Below are positions 14,908 through 22,572 of a stretch of 23,848 nucleotides of DNA, piece by piece; position 1 is the stretch's first letter, and every line of letters starts with the position of its first letter. This DNA comes from GCA-2733415 sp964635575. Its GTDB lineage: Bacteria; Bacteroidota; Bacteroidia; Flavobacteriales; Flavobacteriaceae. The position numbers and the translations under genes were made by a program. A model generated the notes under the pieces. It searched no databases and was not told where the DNA came from. It saw nothing but the letters and a program-made list of their open reading frames with translations. The stretch is from assembly GCA_964635575.1 (NCBI GenBank), contig CAZWNY010000028.1:1-23848 (forward strand). The letters are read 5' to 3'.

Positions 14908-15381
14908 TTGAAACCTAAAAAATCATATACCGTAACCGAAGCTAAAAAAAATTTAGAAAATTATTGTGTATATCAAGATAGGTGTTATAAAGAAGTAACT
15001 GCAAAACTTAAAGAGATGCAAATGATACCTATTGCTATAGACGACATTATTCAGCACTTGGTACAGCATAATTTTTTAAATGAAGAACGCTTCTCAAAAA
15101 GTTATGCACGTGGAAAATTTAATATTAAACATTGGGGGAAAAACCGAATTGTGCGTGAGTTAAAGTTTCGATACATTTCTGCCTACAACATTAAAACAGC
15201 ACTCAAAGAAATTGATGAGATTGATTATATCGAAAAACTACATCATTTAGCCACAAAAAAAATGGCTTCAACTACAGAAGTTAATATATATAAAAAACGA
15301 AAAAAAATTGCAGATTATCTCTTATATCGAGGTTGGGAGTCTCATTTGGTTTTTGATAAATTAAGAGAATTATTTCCTTAA
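14908..15381 (+). CDS. recX: Regulatory protein RecX
   Basis: RecX binds RecA filaments and modulates recombinase activity. The 157-residue protein is all-helical in appearance, with the three-helix repeats of the family: YTVTEAKKNLENYCVYQDRCYKEVTAKLKEM, then IQHLVQHNFLNEERFSKSYARGKFNIKHWGKNRIVRELKFR (the conserved LNEERFAxxxxRGKxxxKxWG core), and a C-terminal repeat ending in YLLYRGWESHLVFDKLREL. TTG 14908 is the only sensible start: no in-frame ATG precedes the conserved N-terminus after the rng terminator. It lies 34 bp behind that terminator with no recognisable promoter, so it may depend on read-through. It converges with bioB across a bidirectional terminator. Confidence 0.9.
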   Translation: MKPKKSYTVTEAKKNLENYCVYQDRCYKEVTAKLKEMQMIPIAIDDIIQHLVQHNFLNEERFSKSYARGKFNIKHWGKNRIVRELKFRYISAYNIKTALKEIDEIDYIEKLHHLATKKMASTTEVNIYKKRKKIADYLLYRGWESHLVFDKLRELFP

Positions 15382-15391
15382 CGTTTGGCAT

Positions 15392-15434
15392 AAAAAGCCT
15401 CATTAAATAAACATTAATGAGGCTTTTTATTTTT
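15392..15434. terminator. Bidirectional terminator between recX and bioB
   Basis: AAAAAGCCTCATTAA (15392-15406) is the exact reverse complement of TTAATGAGGCTTTTT (15414-15428), with a 7-nt loop. There is a T-run on the + side and, read on the minus strand, another T-run. It can serve both convergent genes. Confidence 0.9.
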
Positions 15435-15443
15435 TAAAGTATG

Positions 15444-16538
15444 TTATCGCAACTCTTTAGCTTTTGCCTTTTTTACTTCGTTACGCTCAATTTTATGTTC
15501 TGGTCGAGTCCATTTTGGTTTTTCGCCTAATGCTTCAAACTTAGAGTCAGATGCTTCTACTGTTTGTGGTTGTACTACTTTAGTAAATGGTTTTTGTGGT
15601 TTCATTCCTAATAATTCAAACATTTTCATATCTTCATTTACATCAGGGTTTGGTGTAGTTAATAGTTTGTCTCCTGCAAAAATAGAGTTGGCTCCTGCAA
15701 AGAAACACATTGCTTGTCCTTCTCTACTCATTTGAGTTCTTCCAGCACTTAAACGCACTTGTGTTTCGGGTAAAACAATACGTGTTGTGGCAACCATACG
15801 TACCATTTCCCATATAGAAACTGGTTTTTCTTCTTCTAAAGGCGTTCCTTCAACTGCTACTAAAGCGTTAATTGGTGTAGATTCTGGTTGCGGATTTAAA
15901 GTAGATAATGCCACTAACATTCCTGCTCTATCTTCAATTTTTTCTCCCATCCCAATAATACCACCACTACAAACGGTTACGTTAGTTTTTCGGACATTAC
16001 TAATAGTGTCTAAACGGTCTTGATATCCTCTGGTTGAAATTACTTTTTTATAATATTCTTCTGAAGAGTCTAAATTATGATTATAAGCATATAAACCTGC
16101 TTCGGCTAAACGTTGTGCTTGGTTTTCAGTAAGCATACCTAAAGTACAGCAAACTTCCATGTCTAATTTATTAATTGTACGCACCATTTCTAATACTTGT
16201 TCAAACTCTTGTCCGTCTTTAACGTTTCTCCACGCAGCGCCCATACATACACGAGAGCTTCCTCCTTGTTTTGCTCGTAATGCCTGTGCTTTTACTTGAG
16301 TAACACTCATTAAATCATTTCCTTCAATATTAGTATGGTAACGTGCTGCTTGCGGACAATACCCGCAATCTTCACTGCAACCTCCAGTTTTTATTGATAA
16401 TAAGGTAGAGACTTGCACCACATTAGGGTCGTGATTTTCTCTATGTATGGTAGCTGCTTCGTATAGCAACTCCATCATTGGTTTATTATATATTTCTAAT
16501 ATTTCTTCTTTTGTCCAGTTGTGTTTTATAATGCTCAT
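15444..16538 (-). CDS. bioB: Biotin synthase
   Basis: BioB is a radical SAM enzyme that inserts sulfur into dethiobiotin to form biotin. The 364-residue protein has the SAM-cluster motif GGCSEDCGYCPQ (C54, C58, C61), then CMGAAWRNVKDG, VCCTLGML with the auxiliary-cluster cysteines, NHNLDSSEEYY, VCSGGIIGMGE, and RLSAGRTQMSREGQAMCFFAGANSIF with the arginine expected near the [2Fe-2S] cluster. A basic C-terminal tail of about 20 residues (RPEHKIERNEVKKAKAKELR) extends beyond the usual end. It lies 51 bp downstream of a ketoacyl synthase gene on the same strand and may also have its own promoter. The other biotin genes bioA, bioD and bioF are not in the window. Confidence 0.97.
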   Translation of the reverse strand: MSIIKHNWTKEEILEIYNKPMMELLYEAATIHRENHDPNVVQVSTLLSIKTGGCSEDCGYCPQAARYHTNIEGNDLMSVTQVKAQALRAKQGGSSRVCMGAAWRNVKDGQEFEQVLEMVRTINKLDMEVCCTLGMLTENQAQRLAEAGLYAYNHNLDSSEEYYKKVISTRGYQDRLDTISNVRKTNVTVCSGGIIGMGEKIEDRAGMLVALSTLNPQPESTPINALVAVEGTPLEEEKPVSIWEMVRMVATTRIVLPETQVRLSAGRTQMSREGQAMCFFAGANSIFAGDKLLTTPNPDVNEDMKMFELLGMKPQKPFTKVVQPQTVEASDSKFEALGEKPKWTRPEHKIERNEVKKAKAKELR

Positions 16539-16561
16539 AATTCGAGTTGTTTTGTAAGGTT

Positions 16562-16569
16562 CAAAAGTA
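16562..16569 (-). promoter_or_regulatory. Possible internal bioB promoter, -7 motif TACTTTTG
   Basis: TACTTTTG on the minus strand fits TAnnTTTG and ends 23 bp before the bioB ATG, inside the 51-bp gap after the ketoacyl synthase gene. No -33 TTG is visible at the right distance. Confidence 0.35.
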
Positions 16570-16589
16570 CTAATTATAAATAAATCATA

Positions 16590-17747
16590 CTATTTTTTTG
16601 ACAATAATACACTTACTGCATTACCTCCAAAACCAATAGCATTAATCAGTATTTTATTAATTTTTTTTGGTTTTTTTTGGTTTTTTAAATACGGAACTTC
16701 AATAAAGTGTTGATGTTTTAGCATTAAAACGGCTAATTCTATACTTAACATTCCGCTAGTGGCTAATGTGTGTCCGAGTTTCCATTTATTGTTTGTTATT
16801 GCAGGAATGTTTTCTTTAAAAACTGTTTGTATTGCGTTTATTTCTGCTAAATCGCCTTTTATTGTTCCTGGTGCGTGTGTAATTATTACATCTACTTCGG
16901 AAATATTTGTATTTTTTATAGCCATTTTCATTGCTTTTTGCATGCATTTTGCGTTTGTAGAAATAGAAACATTATGCTCTAATATTTCGGTTGCGTAACC
17001 AATACCTTCAATACTTGCTAATGCTTTTTTTTGGATTCCTTTTTCTAAACAAATTACCGATGCGCCTTCACCTAATATCATTGTGTTTTTCTTTTTATTC
17101 AGGTTTAATGCTTGACACGGGTATTTATTGTTGGTTGTAGCATATATTTTTAAAGCTTTCATTTGTGATATTGTAAAGCCTGTAAGTGACGCTTCACTTC
17201 CGCCTACTAAAAATTTGTCTGCCATGCCAGACTGCAACCAAGCAATACCATTTAAAACGGCGTGTAATGCCGATGAACAGGTAATGGAATGGCTTATTTC
17301 GGGTCCTGTTGTTTGTAAGTCATGCGCTACCCAAGACGATATGTTTCCTAAAGTTGTTGTTGGTGATGCTAAAGTTTCGGCCTTCTGGTTTGTTAGGTAG
17401 TATTGGTGATGTTTTTCAAATAAAGAAGTTGCTCCTCTTGATGACCCTAGGTTTACACCAAAATTATCGTTTTTTGTCCAACCAGATTGTTTAATTGCTT
17501 TTTTACTTACATAAATGGCGTATAAAACGGAGTCGTCTAAGTTTTTATATTTTGAATCTGATTGTTTTAGTTTTTCAATTTCTTGAAGGTTAAGTTCTGA
17601 TAATTGTGCTACAAAACTGGTGTTTTTATCATTTTTTTTAGTCGTAATAAAGTGGTTTTGATTTCGATAATTTTCCCATATTTTTTTTGGGCAACTTCCT
17701 AGTGCAGAAATTGAAGATAAAGCAGTTATAGATATTGGTGTGTTCAT
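16590..17747 (-). CDS. Beta-ketoacyl synthase (KAS II-type thiolase fold)
   Basis: The 385-residue protein is a condensing enzyme that elongates an acyl chain with malonyl-ACP. The Cys-His-His triad appears intact: C157 in SITCSSALHA, H291 in ITHAPGTIKGD, and H326 in NKWKLGHTLATSG (K323 nearby). GFGGNA near the C-terminus is the usual glycine-rich loop. It is shorter and more diverged than a housekeeping FabF (about 410 residues), for example HAPGT instead of the typical HGTGT. It precedes bioB by 51 bp on the same strand, which suggests a part in making the pimeloyl moiety of biotin. An alternative is polyene or other specialised fatty-acid synthesis. The C-terminal coding region carries slippage-prone A-tracts. 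Confidence 0.88.
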   Translation of the reverse strand: MNTPISITALSSISALGSCPKKIWENYRNQNHFITTKKNDKNTSFVAQLSELNLQEIEKLKQSDSKYKNLDDSVLYAIYVSKKAIKQSGWTKNDNFGVNLGSSRGATSLFEKHHQYYLTNQKAETLASPTTTLGNISSWVAHDLQTTGPEISHSITCSSALHAVLNGIAWLQSGMADKFLVGGSEASLTGFTISQMKALKIYATTNNKYPCQALNLNKKKNTMILGEGASVICLEKGIQKKALASIEGIGYATEILEHNVSISTNAKCMQKAMKMAIKNTNISEVDVIITHAPGTIKGDLAEINAIQTVFKENIPAITNNKWKLGHTLATSGMLSIELAVLMLKHQHFIEVPYLKNQKKPKKINKILINAIGFGGNAVSVLLSKK

Positions 17748-17791
17748 GAAAATAAGATGAATTATCGTACTTTTTTATGGTTATTTTCACG

Positions 17792-17799
17792 CAAATATA
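17792..17799 (-). promoter_or_regulatory. Putative ketoacyl synthase promoter, -7 motif TATATTTG
   Basis: TATATTTG followed by CG on the minus strand is an exact TAnnTTTG match ending 44 bp before the ATG. A -33 TTG is not evident. It would drive the ketoacyl synthase–bioB pair. Confidence 0.5.
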
Positions 17800-17865
17800 C
17801 ATTTTTTACATTAGAGATTACTTTAATAACCTTGTTAGGTATAAAATATTCATTATTAAAAGTGC

Positions 17866-17904
17866 AATAAAAAATCCTTTTACAATTAAATGTAAAAGGA
17901 TTTT
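17866..17904 (-). terminator. Intrinsic terminator of ssb
   Basis: AAAATCCTTTTACA (17871-17884) and TGTAAAAGGATTTT (17891-17904) form a perfect 14-bp stem with a 6-nt loop. Read on the minus strand the right arm is followed by TTTTTTATTG, so it terminates ssb. On the + strand the T-run is only four long. Confidence 0.85.
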
Positions 17905-18004
17905 AGTAATTAATCATATTAAAAAGGTATGTTTCTAAAAAAGATTTTTAACTTTTATGTTGAATTTTAGGGTATAAAACCTTTAGTATAAAATTTAAAA
18001 ATAG

Positions 18005-18343
18005 TTATTTTTTTTCTCCAAGCATCAACAATTCGTTACAAACTACTTCGGTTACGTATCGTTTGTTCCCGTCTTTGTCATCATAACTACGAGAGGTTAG
18101 TTTTCCTTCAACAGCAATTTCTTGTCCTTTATTTACATATTGTTCAATAATTTGTGCGGTTTTTCCCCATGCAATAATATTGTGCCATTGTGTATCGGTT
18201 ACTTTTTCACCGTTCGTATTTTTGTAATGCTCGTTGGTAGCCATTGTAAATTTGGCTAAAATTTTACCGCTTTCTAATTTAACTATTTCAGGTTGTGTTC
18301 CTAAATTTCCAATCAATTGTACTTTGTTTCTTAATGTGCTCAT
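18005..18343 (-). CDS. ssb: Single-stranded DNA-binding protein, short form
   Basis: The 112-residue protein is a single OB fold: MSTLRNKVQLIGNLGTQPEI, then ILAKFTMATNEHYKN, TQWHNIIAWGKTAQIIEQYVNKGQEIAVEGKL and SYDDKDGNKRYVTEVVCNELLMLG. It binds single-stranded DNA. The protein stops right after the OB fold at GEKK, so it lacks both the flexible linker and the acidic C-terminal tip (DDDIPF type) that recruits partner proteins in the main bacterial SSB. It may therefore be an accessory paralogue rather than the replication SSB. It is monocistronic, with its own terminator downstream; a one-mismatch -7 motif (CATCTTTG) lies at 18410-18417. Confidence 0.93.
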   Translation of the reverse strand: MSTLRNKVQLIGNLGTQPEIVKLESGKILAKFTMATNEHYKNTNGEKVTDTQWHNIIAWGKTAQIIEQYVNKGQEIAVEGKLTSRSYDDKDGNKRYVTEVVCNELLMLGEKK

Positions 18344-18753
18344 AATAATTTTTATTTAATGGTTAAACAGTTTATACTACCAAAACTAAACTCTTGTGTT
18401 CCGACAGTGCAAAGATGTGAACAAACTCTAATTTTAAACGGTAATTACACATTTACTGTCGACTATAAGTGGTTGTAGTCGTTTGTAAACGGTTTTTATG
18501 TGCCTTCCTCAAAGTAAAAAGACTAATGAACCGTAAAAAATTACTTTGGAAAACATAAAACTTAATTACTATAGTATAATAAAAAAAGGTTGAAAAACAG
18601 AAAAATTATAATCAAAATGAAGGGTAAATTACAATAATCACTATCTAATAAAATGCCTTTTTTTAAGAAAAACTGTATATTTAACTTGTTTAATAGTTCT
18701 GTTCTATTTTTTATTTAGCGAAATAAGATGTAATTTTATAAAAAAATAAATAT
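18344..18753. other. Gene-free 0.4 kb between ssb and the DUF4175 gene
   Basis: This region between divergent genes holds a weak ssb promoter candidate (minus strand, 18410-18417), two adjacent small inverted repeats at 18460-18491, and TATATTTA (18676-18683), a one-mismatch -7 motif about 70 bp before the DUF4175 start. I find no ORF or RNA gene here. Confidence 0.55.
18460..18491. repeat. Two overlapping inverted repeats upstream of ssb
   Basis: CGACTA (18460-18465) pairs with TAGTCG (18476-18481), and the palindrome CGTTTGTAAACG (18480-18491, GT at its centre) overlaps its end. They could be a protein-binding site or RNA hairpins; nothing decides between these. Confidence 0.5.
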
Positions 18754-21700
18754 TTGAATAATTACAACCAAATTACGAAAAAATTAAATCAATTTATAAA
18801 ACGCTTTTATATAAATGAATTGATAAAAGGGTTTTTACTTTTTATAAGTATTGGTTGTTTATATTTTTTAATTACACTATTAGTCGAATCTTTTTTATGG
18901 CTAAAACCTACATATCGTACTGTTTTATTTTGGGTATTTATAACCGTAGAAATTAGTTTATTATATAAGTTTATTGGCGTCCCTTTATTTAAATTATTTG
19001 GTTTACAAAAAGGAATTACAAAACAAGAAGCTGCTGCAATTATAGGAACTCATTTTAGTGCCGTAAATGATAAGTTAATTAATTTATTACAATTAAAATA
19101 CACCAATAGTTCGTCTGAATTATTACTAGCAAGTATTGATCAAAAATCGATTGAGCTATCCCCTGTGCCATTTAAAATAGCAATAAATTTTAAAAAAAAC
19201 ATACAATATTTAAAATATGTAGCAATACCTCTATTAATTTTTTTAGGGTTTCAAGTGTCGGGTAATAAAAATATAATTAACAATAGTTTTAATCGTATAA
19301 TTAATCATAATATAGCATATACGCCTCCAGCGCCTTTTACTTTTATAATTAAAAATAAAAATTTACAGGCAATTGAAAATAAAAACTTTACAATTGAAGT
19401 TACCACTCAAGGAAAAATATTGCCTTCCGATTTAAAGATTAACTTTAATAACGAATCTTATTATCTAACTAAAATTAGTTTTAACACCTATGCTTATGAT
19501 TTTAAGCAAATAACAAAAGCTACTATCTTTAATTTATCTGCAAATAATGTTGTGTCGGAAAACTACACCTTACATGTAATAAAAGTACCCAATATTATTG
19601 ATTTTAAAATGATTTTAAATTACCCGAATCATACCGGTAAAAAAGATGAAGTTATTAAAAATACAGGAAATACCGTAGTGCCTGAAGGAACTAAAGTTAA
19701 ATGGGAAATTAACACAAAAACAACAAATAAAGTTGACCTATTAACTCTAAATAAAAAAGACTCTTTTAGTAAAAATAAAACTGTTTTTACATATCATAAA
19801 CGTATTTATAAAAACTTAAATTATCAAATAACAACCACCAATACATTCATAAAAAATCACGAAAAACTACGTTATTATATACAGTCCACGCCAGACGAAT
19901 ATCCTGAAATACACCTACAAAGTAAACCTGATAGTTTAAATAATCAAATTATTTACTTTTTAGGAAAAATTAGTGATGACTATGGTTTAAAAAAATTACA
20001 ATTAGTTTATAGTCAAATAAACAGTACTAAAAATGAAGTTGTAAACATACCTATACAATCCATTAATTATCAACAATTTACATATCATTTTCCTGGTAAC
20101 TTAAATTTAAAAAAAGGGGAAACATACGAGTATTATTTTCAAGTTTTTGATAATGATGCAATCCATAAGTTTAAAAAAACAAAAAGTACGGTATTTACTT
20201 ATAATAAGCTAACCGATACTGAGTTGGAAGAAAAACAATTACAAAACCAACAAAAAAACATTGATAACTTAAAAAAAACGCTAAAAAAAATAAGTAAACA
20301 AAAAAAAGAAGTTAAAAAAGTTAAAAAATTACAAAAAGAAAAATCCGAATTAAGTTGGATGGATAAACTTAAAATTAAAAATGTTTTTAACAAACAAGAA
20401 AAACAAAACGAGTTAATGCAAAGGTTTAATAAAAATTTGCAACGTAACTTAGAAGATTTTCAAAAAAATAAAGACGATCCGTTTAAAAACCAATTAAAAG
20501 AACGCTTAAAAAATCAAGAAAAAGAGATAGAAAAAAACGAAAAACTATTAGACGAATTAAAAAAATTAAAAGATAAAATTAGAGATGAAGATCTTTTTGA
20601 TAAAATTGAGAAGCTAAGTAAAATGCAAAAAAATCAAGAAAAATCTTTAGAACAGATTTTAGAGCTTACCAAACGTTATTATTTAAAAAGGAAATTTGAA
20701 AAACTAAGTAACGATTTAGAAGAACTTGCAAAAAAACAAAACGAGTTGGCCAATAAACCAGACGCTGAAAACACAAAAAAAAATCAAGAAAAATTAAATA
20801 AAGAGTTTAAAAAATTGCAAGAAAATATGAATGCAATTAAAAAAGACAACCAATTGTTAAAAAAACCAATGCAATTGGATGAGCAAAAAGAACAACAAGA
20901 AAGTATAAAAAAAGACCAAGAAAAAGCATCCGATAATTTAGAAAAAAAAGATAAAAAAAAAGCAAAGAAAAAACAAGAAGATGCAGCTAAAAAAATAAAA
21001 GAAATGAGTATGAGTATGCGAAAATCTTCGTCCTCATCGTCAAGTGAAGAATTAGATGAAGATATAGAAATGTTGCGTCAAATACTCGATAATTTATTAC
21101 ACTTTTCCTTTGATCAAGAGGATTTATTAAAACAATTTAAAAATTTAGAGAACAATTTTTCACTACCAAAAAAACTTAAAAAACAACAACAATTAAAAAC
21201 CCACTTTAAACATATAGACGATAGTTTATTTGCATTATCCTTACGTCAACCAAAAATATCTGAAATAATAAATAAAGAAATTACCGAAGTACATTTTAAT
21301 ATCAACAAATCCTTAATCCGTTTTGCCGACTTAAAATTTCAATCAGGAGCAACCAATCAGCAATATGCATTAACTGCCGCTAATAATTTAGCAAATTTAT
21401 TAAGTACTATTTTAAATGCACTACAAAATCAATCGGAATCAATCGGTAAAGGCAGTTGTGATAAACCAGGAGGGAAAAGTTTTAGTTTACCAGATATTAT
21501 TGAAAAACAAGAAAAACTACTTTCAGAAATGAAAAAAGGAGAAAAAGGAAAAGGAGAAAATGGAAAAAAAGGTAATACAGGAAAACAAAAAGAAGGAAAA
21601 AATAGCGAACAACCAGGAGAGAATTTAGAAGAAAACAATGCAGAAAAATTATACGAGATATATAAAAAACAACAACAATTAAAAAATCAGCTGCAAAATT

Positions 21701-22050
21701 ATTTACAAAAAAATGGAGAAGTAAATAGTAATGCAAAAAAGTTATTGCAACAAATGGAAGACATTGAAAATAACTTATTAGAAAAAGGTTTTAGTAACCA
21801 ATTAACCAAACAAATGGAAAATTTAAAACACAACTTACTAAAACTAATGAAAGCATCTTTCTTACAAGGAAAAGAAAATAAAAAAGAAGCAATCAGTAAT
21901 AAAACAGAATTTATTAATAATACACATCAAAAAACACCTAATATTGAACAATACTTTAATGAAGTAGAAATATTAAACCGACAAGCACTACCTTTGCATC
22001 CTGTTTATAAAAAGAAAGTAAAACAATATTTTAAGCAAAGCAATGATTAA
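18754..22050 (+). CDS. DUF4175 family large membrane-anchored coiled-coil protein
   Basis: The 1098-residue protein has three hydrophobic segments near its N-terminus (about 26-47, 55-75, 152-168), then a mostly beta-like region to about 485 that probably lies outside the membrane. A long Lys/Glu/Gln-rich coiled coil follows (about 488-755), then a serine run (near 757-764), a helical region, a Gly/Lys-rich low-complexity stretch (about 928-960), and a final helical part. This layout matches DUF4175 proteins of Bacteroidota, whose function is unknown to me. The start must be TTG 18754: the upstream in-frame stop at 18739 leaves no ATG between, and the next Met is far downstream. Its end overlaps ybeY by 8 bp, so the two are translationally linked. 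Confidence 0.82.
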   Translation: MNNYNQITKKLNQFIKRFYINELIKGFLLFISIGCLYFLITLLVESFLWLKPTYRTVLFWVFITVEISLLYKFIGVPLFKLFGLQKGITKQEAAAIIGTHFSAVNDKLINLLQLKYTNSSSELLLASIDQKSIELSPVPFKIAINFKKNIQYLKYVAIPLLIFLGFQVSGNKNIINNSFNRIINHNIAYTPPAPFTFIIKNKNLQAIENKNFTIEVTTQGKILPSDLKINFNNESYYLTKISFNTYAYDFKQITKATIFNLSANNVVSENYTLHVIKVPNIIDFKMILNYPNHTGKKDEVIKNTGNTVVPEGTKVKWEINTKTTNKVDLLTLNKKDSFSKNKTVFTYHKRIYKNLNYQITTTNTFIKNHEKLRYYIQSTPDEYPEIHLQSKPDSLNNQIIYFLGKISDDYGLKKLQLVYSQINSTKNEVVNIPIQSINYQQFTYHFPGNLNLKKGETYEYYFQVFDNDAIHKFKKTKSTVFTYNKLTDTELEEKQLQNQQKNIDNLKKTLKKISKQKKEVKKVKKLQKEKSELSWMDKLKIKNVFNKQEKQNELMQRFNKNLQRNLEDFQKNKDDPFKNQLKERLKNQEKEIEKNEKLLDELKKLKDKIRDEDLFDKIEKLSKMQKNQEKSLEQILELTKRYYLKRKFEKLSNDLEELAKKQNELANKPDAENTKKNQEKLNKEFKKLQENMNAIKKDNQLLKKPMQLDEQKEQQESIKKDQEKASDNLEKKDKKKAKKKQEDAAKKIKEMSMSMRKSSSSSSSEELDEDIEMLRQILDNLLHFSFDQEDLLKQFKNLENNFSLPKKLKKQQQLKTHFKHIDDSLFALSLRQPKISEIINKEITEVHFNINKSLIRFADLKFQSGATNQQYALTAANNLANLLSTILNALQNQSESIGKGSCDKPGGKSFSLPDIIEKQEKLLSEMKKGEKGKGENGKKGNTGKQKEGKNSEQPGENLEENNAEKLYEIYKKQQQLKNQLQNYLQKNGEVNSNAKKLLQQMEDIENNLLEKGFSNQLTKQMENLKHNLLKLMKASFLQGKENKKEAISNKTEFINNTHQKTPNIEQYFNEVEILNRQALPLHPVYKKKVKQYFKQSND

Positions 22051-22462
22051 CTTTATTTCTGAAACTAATTTTAAATTAGAAAATAATGATGTGTATGTAA
22101 AATGGATAACTAAAGTAATTACATCAGAATCTTATGTATTAGGAGAAATTAATTACACCTTTTGTACCGATAATTATTTACATGCAATAAATGTAGAATA
22201 TTTAAAACATGATACGCTTACAGATATTATTACCTTTGACAATACCGTTTATAAAACCATTTATTCTGATATTTTTATTTCGATAGATCGTGTAATAGAT
22301 AATGCAAGTGATTTTAAGGTTTCATTTAAAGAAGAACTAAAACGTGTTATTATACACGGAATTTTACACCTTTGTGGTTACAAAGATAAAACAGAAAAAG
22401 AAAGTTTTTTAATGCGAAAAAAAGAAGATGAAAAAATACTATTGTTCCACGTGGAACAATAG
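22043..22462 (+). CDS. ybeY: Endoribonuclease / rRNA maturation factor YbeY
   Basis: YbeY is a metal-dependent protein needed for 16S rRNA 3'-end maturation and ribosome quality control. The 139-residue protein has the family's D-T-D-I-I-T-F core as HDTLTDIITFD (56-66) and the zinc motif HGILHLCGYKD (H105, H109). The third ligand position, usually His in HGxLHLxGYxH, is D115, which I believe is the normal Bacteroidota form. ATG 22043 lies within the last codons of the DUF4175 gene. The final codons (FHVEQ, then TAG 22460-22462) are also the left and central part of a parS-like palindrome, so the C-terminal sequence may be dictated by the DNA site. Confidence 0.93.
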   Translation: MINFISETNFKLENNDVYVKWITKVITSESYVLGEINYTFCTDNYLHAINVEYLKHDTLTDIITFDNTVYKTIYSDIFISIDRVIDNASDFKVSFKEELKRVIIHGILHLCGYKDKTEKESFLMRKKEDEKILLFHVEQ

Positions 22463-22467
22463 TATTT
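22434..22467. promoter_or_regulatory. parS-like 34-bp perfect palindrome
   Basis: The core TGTTCCACGTGGAACA (22443-22458) fits the bacterial chromosomal parS consensus TGTTNCACGTGNAACA, and perfect symmetry continues outward to 22434 and 22467, centred between 22450 and 22451. There is no loop, so it is a DNA-binding palindrome rather than a terminator. ParB binding would seed a partition complex and recruit SMC near the origin. The site overlaps the ybeY stop codon. Confidence 0.8.
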
Positions 22468-22509
22468 AATTAATACCTTTATATAATTATATAGCACTTA
22501 AAATAAAAT

Positions 22510-22527
22510 TTGTTCTATATAGAACAA
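22510..22527. repeat. 18-bp palindrome with parS-like arms
   Basis: TTGTTCTATATAGAACAA is a perfect palindrome. It shares the arms TTGTTC and GAACAA with the parS-like site, but its central hexamer is TATATA rather than CACGTG. Its centre lies 68 bp from the other centre and 55 bp before the mnmG ATG. Confidence 0.75.
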
Positions 22528-22572
22528 TTAAAACTAAAAATACGATGTACTAAAATATCGTTTCTAAAAAAT

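Noticed and set aside
21429..21736. Minus-strand frames rich in Phe/Leu/Ser opposite the DUF4175 gene
   Set aside because: They mirror the Lys/Glu/Gly-rich low-complexity coding sequence on the + strand and carry no recognisable domain.
22434..22467. The ybeY-end palindrome as an intrinsic terminator
   Set aside because: There is no loop at the centre and no convincing T-run after it; the CACGTG core and parS match explain it better.
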